Source: Alphaproteobacteria bacterium (lineage in GTDB: Bacteria; Pseudomonadota; Alphaproteobacteria; Sphingomonadales; Sphingomonadaceae). Taken from it: a DNA stretch of 6,192 bases. How positions within the stretch are numbered: position 1 is the first letter of the stretch; every line of letters begins with the position of its first letter. Both the position numbers and the translations under genes were made by a program. This document shows positions 1-5,283 of this stretch, piece by piece. The DNA lies in assembly GCA_018828205.1 (NCBI GenBank), contig JAHJWA010000268.1, positions 1-6,192 of the forward strand. The letters run 5' to 3'. Under the pieces are notes generated by a model that searched no databases, had not been told where the DNA came from, and was given only the letters and a program-made list of their open reading frames with translations.

Positions 1-302
1 ACGATCCCTTCGCGCATGTCTCTACCGCCCGCCCCGACAAGTCGGCGACCCGCGGCCCCGGCTGGCAGCGGGCGCTGGCGACCGGCTACGACAGCAAGCC
101 GGTCCGGGTTGCGGAGAACAAGCGCAGCGCGGCCAGTTTCGCCGCCAAGCCGCGCAGCGATGTCGCGATCGGCGCACGGGTCTTCCACGACAAGTTCGGT
201 TACGGGACGGTCGCCGATCAGGACGGCAACAAGCTCGAGATCGCCTTCGAGAAGGCCGGTACCAAGCGGGTGCTCGACAGCTTCGTCAAGCTCGCGGAGT
301 AG
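1..302 (+). CDS. uvrD: ATP-dependent DNA helicase UvrD/PcrA, C-terminal end (5' truncated by window)
   Basis: Reading frame 3 is open from the left edge to a TAG at 300-302 and gives 99 visible residues. The last ~45 residues (about 56-97 of the visible part) carry the pattern GARVFHDKFGYGTV followed by a short turn, an acidic/aliphatic strand and AGTKRVLDSFVKL. This is the Tudor-like C-terminal domain of UvrD/PcrA superfamily 1 helicases, which in PcrA contacts RNA polymerase. The preceding ~50 residues are a basic, Ala/Ser-rich, poorly conserved linker, as is usual just before this domain. UvrD unwinds DNA 3'-5' in nucleotide excision repair, mismatch repair and removal of stalled RNA polymerase; the motor motifs lie to the left of the window and cannot be checked. 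The gene ends 22 bp from the stop codon of the convergent DEAD-box gene, and no clear terminator hairpin with a T-run is visible in that gap. Confidence 0.85.
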   Translation, partial: DPFAHVSTARPDKSATRGPGWQRALATGYDSKPVRVAENKRSAASFAAKPRSDVAIGARVFHDKFGYGTVADQDGNKLEIAFEKAGTKRVLDSFVKLAE

Positions 303-324
303 CGTTACCGGCCGCGGACGGCGC

Positions 325-1803
325 TCAGCGGAAACCTACGCCGAGGAAATCGGGCTTGGGCCCGTTCCATTCGCCTTCGCCTGCAGCATCGTCCCGAGGC
401 TGCGACTTCGCGGGCCGGGATGCGGGCTTAGCGGCCTTGGCCGCCCGCTCGCGGCGCGGCTTGGCGGGACGCTCCTCGCCAGTCTCGACGCGGGCCGATT
501 CTTCGGCGGGAGCGTCCTGTTTGGCCGGAGCCTCCTGCGGGTTTTCCCGCCGGCTGCGATCCGTTTCACCGCGCGGCTTGCGCGCGCGGCGGGGCTTCTC
601 GCCAGCCGGCTTGTCTTCGGCGGACTTCGCCTGTGAGGGCTTGTCCTGTTCCGCGCTGGAACCACTGTCCTTCAGATCGACGCGGACATCGCCCTTTCCG
701 AACACCGGAATCTTGTGACCCGTCAGCTTCTCGACATTGTCGATCGCCTCGGCATCCTCGTCGGTGACGAAGGTGAAAGCGCGTCCCTTGGCTCCCGCGC
801 GACCGGTACGACCGATGCGGTGGACGTAATCGTCCGGGTGCCACGGGGTGTCGTAATTGAAGACGTGGCTGACGCCCTTCACATCGAGCCCGCGCGCGGC
901 GACATCGCTGGCGACCAAAATATTGATAGCGCCGGATTTGAACCGCTCCAGTTCCTGGATGCGGGTTCCCTGATCGATATCGCCATGAATCTCGCCGCTG
1001 GAGAAGCCTTCGCGCTGCAGGTGCTTGTTGAGTTCGCGCACCGTGGTCTTGCGGTTCGAGAATACGATCGCGGTCTCGACATGATCGTTGCGCAGCAGCC
1101 ATTCCAGCGTCTCGCGCTTTTTGCGCGCCGGGACCTGAATCTTGAAGGCGGTGATGTCCTTGTTGGTGGACGCCGCGCGGCTGACCTCGATCCGCTTGGG
1201 ATTGTTCATGAACTTCTTCGAGAGCTTCTCGATCGGCGGCGGCATGGTCGCCGAGAACAGCATGGTCTGGCGCTGTTCGGGAAGCTTGGAGCAGATGAAT
1301 TCGATATCGGGGATGAACCCCATGTCGAGCATCCGGTCGGCCTCGTCGATCACCAGGAGTTCGCAGCCGTTGAGCAGGATCTTGCCCCGCTCGAACAGAT
1401 CCATCAGCCGGCCCGGGGTCGCGATCAGCACGTCGACGCCCTCGTTGAGCGCCTTGATCTGGTCGCCCATCTGCACGCCGCCGATCAGCAGCGCGAGCTT
1501 GAGATCGTGGTTCTTGCCGTATTTCTCGAAATTCTCGGCGACCTGCGCGGCGAGTTCGCGCGTCGGCGCGAGGATCAGCGAGCGCGGCATCAGCGCGCGG
1601 CGCCGGCCACTGGCCATGATGTCGATCATCGGCAGAACGAAACTGGCGGTCTTACCGGTGCCGGTCTGGGCGATACCGACGATGTCCTTCATCATCAGGA
1701 TCGGCGGAATCGCCTGCGCCTGGATGTCGGTGGGTACGGTATAGCCCGCGGATTCCACCGCTTTGAGCAGGGTCGGGGAGAGGCCGAGGTCGGCAAATGT
1801 CAT
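325..1803 (-). CDS. DEAD-box ATP-dependent RNA helicase (RhlE-like)
   Basis: This encodes 492 residues with a full set of DEAD-box motifs: an N-terminal Q motif (F3 to Q28, with GYTVPTDIQ at 20-28), Walker A AQTGTGKT (45-52), motif Ia PTRELA (80-85), GG (108-109), TPGR (129-132), DEAD (153-156), SAT (184-186), ASDVAARGLD (298-307) and HRIGRTGR (328-335). The core should therefore be a functional, ATP-driven cytoplasmic RNA-remodelling enzyme; members of this class act in ribosome assembly, RNA decay and cold adaptation. Residues from about 376 to 478 form a Lys/Arg/Glu/Ala/Pro-rich, probably disordered RNA-binding tail. The protein ends in a conserved-looking PDFLGVGFR that I associate with sphingomonad homologues. 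The ATG at 1803 puts the Q motif at residue 3, where it belongs, although no strong Shine-Dalgarno is visible. The gene lies 134 bp downstream of a small secreted-protein gene on the same strand. It is closest to the RhlE group by core sequence; the exact paralogue (RhlE, RhlB, CsdA) cannot be fixed by eye. Confidence 0.93.
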   Translation of the reverse strand: MTFADLGLSPTLLKAVESAGYTVPTDIQAQAIPPILMMKDIVGIAQTGTGKTASFVLPMIDIMASGRRRALMPRSLILAPTRELAAQVAENFEKYGKNHDLKLALLIGGVQMGDQIKALNEGVDVLIATPGRLMDLFERGKILLNGCELLVIDEADRMLDMGFIPDIEFICSKLPEQRQTMLFSATMPPPIEKLSKKFMNNPKRIEVSRAASTNKDITAFKIQVPARKKRETLEWLLRNDHVETAIVFSNRKTTVRELNKHLQREGFSSGEIHGDIDQGTRIQELERFKSGAINILVASDVAARGLDVKGVSHVFNYDTPWHPDDYVHRIGRTGRAGAKGRAFTFVTDEDAEAIDNVEKLTGHKIPVFGKGDVRVDLKDSGSSAEQDKPSQAKSAEDKPAGEKPRRARKPRGETDRSRRENPQEAPAKQDAPAEESARVETGEERPAKPRRERAAKAAKPASRPAKSQPRDDAAGEGEWNGPKPDFLGVGFR

Positions 1804-1875
1804 GCGGTTTCGCGTGGTCCGATAATGGAAAGGAGTATCAAGCGCAGCGGCTACGGATGCAGCACGAGCGCCGCG

Positions 1876-1904
1876 CCCATCGCCGGAAACCTTGCGAAAG
1901 TCAA
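1876..1904 (-). promoter_or_regulatory. Possible promoter for the DEAD-box gene
   Basis: On the minus strand, TTGACT (1904-1899) is a near-consensus -35 element. The hexamer 17 nt downstream, GATGGG (1881-1876), is a poor -10 match. It sits about 75-100 bp upstream of the helicase ATG, in the 134-bp gap after the preceding gene. The same gap shows no terminator for that preceding gene, so read-through remains possible. The support is essentially one box. Confidence 0.25.
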
Positions 1905-1937
1905 GAAATCAGCGAGGAGGACGCAGCGCGATGGTGG

Positions 1938-2525
1938 CTATTCGACCACTCTGACCAATTGACTCAACCGTGCGACTTCGCATTTCGCGCCGCTGCGCGC
2001 GTGCAATTGGTCGCGATCGACGCAGAGCCGTCCGTCGCGGCTGTTCTCCATATAGAAGCCCGAATAGAAATCGCGTGCCGAGCAGGCCTTCTCCAGCGTC
2101 GCGGAAATCAGCCGCCGGTCGCGCAGGAACAGCAGCAGGCGGTTGCTTCCCTCGGCATGCACCCCGGCGATGCTCTGCACCGGCAGGCAATCGCCGATCG
2201 GGCGCTCGAGATAGCGCGGCTGCGCGCTGCGCGGCGGCAGGCTGGCGGTCAGGTTCTGGCGCATCGGCCCGGGCTGCGGAGCGATCCGGATAATCAGTCT
2301 CCGTTCTATCCGTACCTGTTCGAAGACCGGGCTGTGCTGCGGCAACAGGAAGGGCAGATAGGCAGCGGGAAGCAGCCGGACCACCGCTCCTTCGGAGTTC
2401 GTCTCGAGAGCCGCCTGTTCGGTCAGCCGCGCATTGGCATCCTCCAGCGCGTCCCGATGCAGCGGCCCGCCCGCCACGGGAAACAGCAGCCCGAAGGACG
2501 CGAGGATGGCGGCAAGCGAATTCAT
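1938..2525 (-). CDS. Small secreted/periplasmic protein of unknown function with four conserved-type cysteines
   Basis: This encodes 195 residues from the ATG at 2525. The frame stays open further upstream, to 2636, but the start at 2525 puts a hydrophobic signal-like segment (about residues 4-19, Ala/Leu/Phe-rich, ending near VAGG) exactly at the N terminus; the longer version prefixes 37 residues with no such character. A GGGAG on the minus strand lies about 17 nt before the ATG, which is longer than ideal. Residues 25-45 form a charged helix-like stretch. Then comes RLIIRI (76-81), and a C-terminal half with Cys at 113, 148, 168 and 182 and the string DFYSGFY (152-158) followed by CVDRD (168-172). 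The even cysteine number and predicted export suggest two disulfides. I recognise the layout as similar to uncharacterised exported sphingomonad proteins but cannot assign a function. It is divergent from the flavoprotein gene and upstream of the helicase gene on the same strand. Confidence 0.72.
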   Translation of the reverse strand: MNSLAAILASFGLLFPVAGGPLHRDALEDANARLTEQAALETNSEGAVVRLLPAAYLPFLLPQHSPVFEQVRIERRLIIRIAPQPGPMRQNLTASLPPRSAQPRYLERPIGDCLPVQSIAGVHAEGSNRLLLFLRDRRLISATLEKACSARDFYSGFYMENSRDGRLCVDRDQLHARSGAKCEVARLSQLVRVVE

Positions 2526-2548
2526 TGCGAAGTCGGACGAAGCTCCCT

Positions 2549-2591
2549 GGCCACCGATGCGGCACGCGGTCGGTGAAACCCGCTGGTGGCC
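2549..2591. repeat. Overlapping inverted repeats upstream of the small secreted-protein gene
   Basis: GGCCACC (2549-2555) and GGTGGCC (2585-2591) form a perfect 7-bp inverted repeat. Nested within it, CACCGA (2552-2557) and TCGGTG (2570-2575) form a second, 6-bp pairing. The left arms overlap, so the two stems exclude each other. The element is 24-66 bp upstream of the minus-strand ATG at 2525 and could fold in that gene's leader, or act as a protein-binding palindrome in the divergent region. GC-rich DNA produces such pairings often, so its function is uncertain. Confidence 0.35.
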
Positions 2592-2629
2592 TTCCCTGTT
2601 TGAATAGCGGCTTAATCCCTCGCGGCCGT

Positions 2630-2658
2630 TTGACAAGTCCGGGGAGAGGCCCGGGCGA
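2630..2658 (+). promoter_or_regulatory. Candidate promoter for the flavoprotein dehydrogenase gene
   Basis: A perfect -35 hexamer TTGACA is at 2630-2635, 67 bp before the preferred ATG at 2702. The region at the normal -10 distance (about 2653-2658) is GC-rich and unlike TATAAT. Just downstream is a CCCGGG-centred palindrome (GCCCGGGC, 2649-2656). The remainder of the 2526-2701 divergent gap contains no recognisable RNA gene or small coding sequence. Confidence 0.35.
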
Positions 2659-2701
2659 CAAGAGGTGGCGATCGAAGCCGCGGGTGTGGCATGAGCACAT
2701 C

Positions 2702-4162
2702 ATGGCTGCCGAACCCGTTACGAATCGCTCTTTTGTCGATGCTGTCGCGCACCTGCTCGGCCCACGCGGCTTCACGCGTGACCCCGAACTGGTCCAGCCG
2801 TGGCTGACCGACTGGCGCGGCCGTTACACGGGCGCCGCGCTCGGGCTTGCCTCCCCGCGCGACACGCAGGAAGTGAGCCAATTGGTCAAACTCTGCGCCG
2901 CGCATGGCGTCCCGATCGTCGCGCAGGGTGGCAACAGCGGGATGTCGGGCGGCGCGACACCCGACACGAGCGGTGGCGCCCTCCTGCTAAGCCTTCGCCG
3001 AATGGACTCAATCCGCGCGCTCGACGCCGAAGGCAGGGAAGTGGTCTGCGAAGCCGGTGTCATCCTCCAGAAGCTGCACGAGACCGCCGAGGCGGCGCGG
3101 CTGCGGTTTCCGCTCACGCTGGGCGGTAAGGGTTCGGCCACGGTCGGCGGGCTGGTCTCGACCAACGCCGGCGGAACGCAGGTGCTTCGCCACGGCACGA
3201 TGCGCGCGCAGGTGCTGGGGCTCGAAGCGGTGCTTGCCGACGGCCGCGTGTTCGATTCGCTGACCCCGTTGAAAAAGGACAATCGCGGCTTCGATCTCAA
3301 GCAGATGCTGATCGGGTCCGAGGGCACGCTGGGGATCGTCACCGCGGCAAATCTGCGGCTGTTGCCGGAGACCGGCGGAAGGCTCGTGATCTGGGCCGGG
3401 CTCGGCTCGATCGTCGATGCGCGGCGCTTACTGCTGCTTGCTCAGTGCGAAGCGAGCGACCAGCTCGAGGGCTTCGAGGTGATCCCGGCGCATTCACTCG
3501 CCGCGGTGCTCGATCATCTGCCCGATGCCCGCGCGCCGCTGCAGGGAACGCACGCCTGGCACGCGCTGATCGAGCTGGTTGCCGAGGTCGGCGAGGAGGA
3601 GGGACTGCAAATGCTGGCGGAACGGCTGCTCGCCGGGGCGCTCGAGCGGGGACTGATCGAGGATGCCACCCTCGCGGCCAGCGAAAGCCAGGCCGAGGCC
3701 TTCTGGCGGCTGCGCGATTCGATCGCTCCGGCCGAACGCGCGATCGGCCCGGCGATGCAGCACGATGTCTCGGTGCCGGTGGCGCGGATGGCCGATTTCG
3801 TCGAAGCCGCCATCCCGGAGGTTGAAGCGCGCTTTGCCGGCACCACCGCCATCGCCTTCGGACATCTCGGCGACGGCAATGTGCATTTCCACGTGCTCGC
3901 CCCCCCCGGCTCGGTCCGCGGCGAATGGGAGCGCGATCAGGGCAAGGCGGTCAGCACTTTCGTCCACGATCTCGTCACCCGCTGGGGCGGATCGATCAGC
4001 GCGGAGCATGGCATCGGCCAGGTCAAGCTCGACGAGCTGGAGCGGCTGGGTGATCCGGTGGCGCTAGCGATGATGCGCGCGGTGAAGCGCGCGCTCGACC
4101 CCGACGGCATCCTCAATCCCGGCAAGCTCGTTCGGGTTGCACCGGTCGGCGACAGCCCCTAA
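2702..4162 (+). CDS. FAD-linked 2-hydroxyacid dehydrogenase (D-2-hydroxyglutarate dehydrogenase / D-lactate / glycolate oxidase subunit class)
   Basis: This encodes 486 residues with the two-domain layout of the family. The N-terminal FAD-binding domain (about 45-220) has the PP-loop GVPIVAQGGNSGMSGG (69-84), the GGKGSATVGGLVSTNAGG stretch (141-158) and GSEGTLGIVT (205-214). The C-terminal FAD-oxidase domain carries HLGDGNVHFH (388-397) and AEHGIG (434-439). In D2HGDH-type enzymes the histidines and glutamate of these motifs (here H388, H395, E435) bind the catalytic divalent metal. The expected reaction is oxidation of a D-2-hydroxyacid to the 2-oxoacid, passing electrons via FAD to an acceptor such as an electron-transfer flavoprotein or the quinone pool. 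The exact substrate is not decidable here, because the position usually held by Lys in KHDIS is Gln353. The frame is open back to 2525, but the preceding 59 residues are Arg/Gly/Pro-rich and unlike the family, so ATG 2702 is chosen; its ribosome binding site is weak. Confidence 0.88.
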   Translation: MAAEPVTNRSFVDAVAHLLGPRGFTRDPELVQPWLTDWRGRYTGAALGLASPRDTQEVSQLVKLCAAHGVPIVAQGGNSGMSGGATPDTSGGALLLSLRRMDSIRALDAEGREVVCEAGVILQKLHETAEAARLRFPLTLGGKGSATVGGLVSTNAGGTQVLRHGTMRAQVLGLEAVLADGRVFDSLTPLKKDNRGFDLKQMLIGSEGTLGIVTAANLRLLPETGGRLVIWAGLGSIVDARRLLLLAQCEASDQLEGFEVIPAHSLAAVLDHLPDARAPLQGTHAWHALIELVAEVGEEEGLQMLAERLLAGALERGLIEDATLAASESQAEAFWRLRDSIAPAERAIGPAMQHDVSVPVARMADFVEAAIPEVEARFAGTTAIAFGHLGDGNVHFHVLAPPGSVRGEWERDQGKAVSTFVHDLVTRWGGSISAEHGIGQVKLDELERLGDPVALAMMRAVKRALDPDGILNPGKLVRVAPVGDSP

Positions 4163-4227
4163 AGCGCCGGACTTCACGCGCGCGATGGGCTTGTCCCGGC
4201 TGCGCAAACGACATTCCAGCTCGATCC

Positions 4228-4232
4228 GGAGA
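4228..4232 (+). promoter_or_regulatory. Ribosome binding site that fixes the sapC start
   Basis: GGAGA (4228-4232) is 6 nt before the ATG at 4239. It supports that start over the ATG codons at 4137 (inside the preceding gene) and 4185 in the same frame. Confidence 0.6.
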
Positions 4233-4238
4233 CGCTTC

Positions 4239-5033
4239 ATGGCCAGCGCGCCGCAGCCCAGCCTGCCCCTGTTCTACAACGACCTCATGCCGCTCAACAG
4301 CCGCGATCACCAGAAGTGGCGCACGCGCTCGCTTGATAGCGCCGAGTTCATGAAGAAGGCGCATGCGATCCCGCTTACCGTGGACGAATTCGTCCAGGCG
4401 CAGCGCAATTATCCGATTGTGTTCTCGTCGGGCGACAATCCGCTCCCGCTGGCGCTGATGGGCATGAACGAGGGCGTCAACACCTTCGTCGACGACAAGG
4501 GCAAGATCAACGAGCCGGTCTATCTGCCCGCCTATATCCGCCGCTATCCCTTCATGCTGGCCAAGCTGCAGCAGGACAAGGACGAACTCTCGCTCTGCTT
4601 CGATCCGACCAGCGAAGCCATCGGCGAGTTCGAGGAAGGCGAGGCGCTGTTCAACGACGAGGGCCAGGTCTCCGACAACACCAAGCGCATCCTCGAGTTC
4701 TGCGAACAGTTCGAGCAATCAGGCCAGCGCACCAAGGCCTTCATCGACGAACTCAAGAAGCATGATCTGTTGATGGATGGCGAGATCTCGATCCAGCAGC
4801 AGGACAATCCCGACCGGCCCTACATCTATCGCGGCTTCCAGATGATCAATCAGGAGAAGCTGCTCGAGGTCCGCGGCGATCAGCTGCGCACCTGGAACCA
4901 GAACGGGCTGATGCTGCTGATCCATGCGCATATTTTCTCGCTCGACCTCATGCGCACGATCTTCTCGCGCCAGGTCCAGCAGGGCACGGCTCCGGTCGCC
5001 GCGACCGCGCAGGCGACCCAGAGCGTCAACTAG
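4239..5033 (+). CDS. SapC family protein
   Basis: This encodes 264 residues and matches the SapC family (the Pfam type named after a Campylobacter S-layer secretion protein) across most of its length. Visible family-style features are the opening PLFYNDLMPLNSRDHQKW (about 10-27), the AIPLTVDEFVQAQRNYPIVFS segment, LPAYIRRYPFML, LCFDPTSEAI, the acidic EFEEGEALFNDEG and, near the end, RGFQMINQEKL. There is no signal peptide or clear membrane segment, so it looks cytoplasmic or peripherally associated. Its biochemical role is not established in alphaproteobacteria, where such genes often sit near TonB-dependent receptor or tryptophan-halogenase-like genes; neither neighbour is present here. The ATG at 4239 is chosen for its GGAGA box and because the family N terminus begins just after it. 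It starts 76 bp after the flavoprotein stop with no intervening terminator, so co-transcription is possible. The C-terminal ~17 residues are Ala/Thr/Gln-rich and look disordered. Confidence 0.87.
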   Translation: MASAPQPSLPLFYNDLMPLNSRDHQKWRTRSLDSAEFMKKAHAIPLTVDEFVQAQRNYPIVFSSGDNPLPLALMGMNEGVNTFVDDKGKINEPVYLPAYIRRYPFMLAKLQQDKDELSLCFDPTSEAIGEFEEGEALFNDEGQVSDNTKRILEFCEQFEQSGQRTKAFIDELKKHDLLMDGEISIQQQDNPDRPYIYRGFQMINQEKLLEVRGDQLRTWNQNGLMLLIHAHIFSLDLMRTIFSRQVQQGTAPVAATAQATQSVN

Positions 5034-5084
5034 CAGAAGCGGCTTCGCACGCGAGGCTGTGTGCGGAGCCGGCTGCGGCAGAAT

Positions 5085-5119
5085 GGGGCGGGCGTGCGCC
5101 GATCGGTCGCCACCGCCCC
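5085..5119 (+). terminator. GC-rich hairpin downstream of sapC (weak terminator candidate)
   Basis: GGGGCGG (5085-5091) pairs with CCGCCCC (5113-5119). Further pairing inside is possible, including the palindrome CCGATCGG (5099-5106). It lies about 50 bp after the sapC stop and is followed by CTTCCC rather than a T-run, so intrinsic termination would be inefficient. It ends just upstream of the promoter proposed for the small RNA and may serve to separate the two transcripts. The rest of the stretch from 5034 to 5130 shows nothing else. Confidence 0.3.
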
Positions 5120-5130
5120 CTTCCCAACCC

Positions 5131-5160
5131 CTTGAAACCGACGGGTGGCACAGCCATCTT
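5131..5160 (+). promoter_or_regulatory. Sigma-32 (RpoH)-like promoter for the small RNA
   Basis: CTTGAAA (5131-5137) is followed after 15 nt by GCCATCT (5153-5159). The enterobacterial heat-shock consensus is CTTGAAA, a 13-17 nt spacer, then CCCATNT, so the first box is exact and the second differs at one position. The same bases also read as a housekeeping promoter (TTGAAA, 17 nt, CATCTT), but the -10 then matches TATAAT at only three positions. Initiation 6-8 nt downstream would fall at about 5166-5168, exactly at the base of the first predicted RNA hairpin. Confidence 0.5.
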
Positions 5161-5200
5161 AATCGGGCCGGGCAGCATCCCCCCTCATGGCTTGCCCGGC

Positions 5201-5220
5201 AGGTGCACTGATGTGCACCT
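5201..5220 (+). repeat. Perfect inverted repeat forming hairpin 2 of the small RNA
   Basis: An 8-bp perfect stem with a 4-nt TGAT loop, directly abutting hairpin 1, so the two could stack coaxially. The 3' arm overlaps the first bases of the CCTCCTCCC motif, so stem opening would change exposure of that motif. Confidence 0.7.
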
Positions 5221-5236
5221 CCTCCCTGAACCTTGG

Positions 5237-5269
5237 CCACCTCGTGCATCTTGCGCGAGGTGGTTTTTT
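5237..5269 (+). terminator. Strong Rho-independent terminator of the small RNA
   Basis: CCACCTCGTGC (5237-5247) pairs with GCGCGAGGTGG (5253-5263), an 11-bp stem with a single G-T wobble, around the loop ATCTT. Six T residues (5264-5269) follow immediately. On the opposite strand the hairpin is not followed by a T-run, so it acts for plus-strand transcription only and does not serve the converging amidohydrolase gene. It ends 14 bp from that gene's stop codon. Confidence 0.88.
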
Positions 5270-5283
5270 CTTGTTCGGCGCCG

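Larger units (their letters stand above)
5167..5269 (+). ncRNA. Candidate trans-acting small RNA with C-rich anti-Shine-Dalgarno motif (suhB/alpha-r14/CcsR-like)
   Basis: About 103 nt with three successive hairpins and a terminal U-run. Hairpin 1 pairs GCCGGGCA (5167-5174) with TGCCCGGC (5193-5200) and can be extended by CAT/ATG to expose a loop CCCCCCTC (5179-5186). Hairpin 2 is a perfect 8-bp stem, AGGTGCAC (5201-5208) with GTGCACCT (5213-5220), and a TGAT loop. CCTCCTCCC (5218-5226) overlaps its 3' foot and continues into an unpaired linker. Hairpin 3 is the Rho-independent terminator. Unpaired CCUCCUCCC-type motifs are a hallmark of several alphaproteobacterial sRNAs (CcsR of Rhodobacter, alpha-r14/NfeR1, a suhB-family sRNA in Sphingopyxis) that pair with ribosome binding sites. 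Promoter, structure and terminator all agree on one strand and one length. Family assignment is from memory of motif and layout and is less certain than the call of an RNA gene. No convincing protein is encoded in this interval. Confidence 0.75.

Noticed and set aside
303..324. A shared bidirectional terminator between uvrD and the DEAD-box gene
   Set aside because: The 22-bp gap is GC-rich but forms no convincing stem and has no T-run on either strand.
715..1962. A 415-codon open frame on the plus strand opposite the DEAD-box helicase gene
   Set aside because: It is the antisense shadow of a clearly recognisable helicase in GC-rich DNA; its translation is low-complexity and resembles no family.
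2591..2665. A stretch with GTTTGAAT recalling a tRNA T-loop
   Set aside because: No cloverleaf could be built: there is no matching acceptor stem, anticodon stem or CCA end around it.
1909..2775. A 288-codon minus-strand frame overlapping the small secreted-protein gene and the flavoprotein start
   Set aside because: Its translation is Arg/Ala/Pro-rich with no domain, and the alternative frame (1938-2525) has a signal-like N terminus and ordered cysteine motifs.
2694..2810. A short frame starting at ATG 2694, just before the flavoprotein start
   Set aside because: It overlaps the flavoprotein coding sequence in another frame, has no good ribosome binding site and resembles nothing.
4163..4238. 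A possible separate promoter for sapC (TTGTCC at 4191-4196)
   Set aside because: No acceptable -10 hexamer lies at a normal spacing, so it is not listed as a feature.
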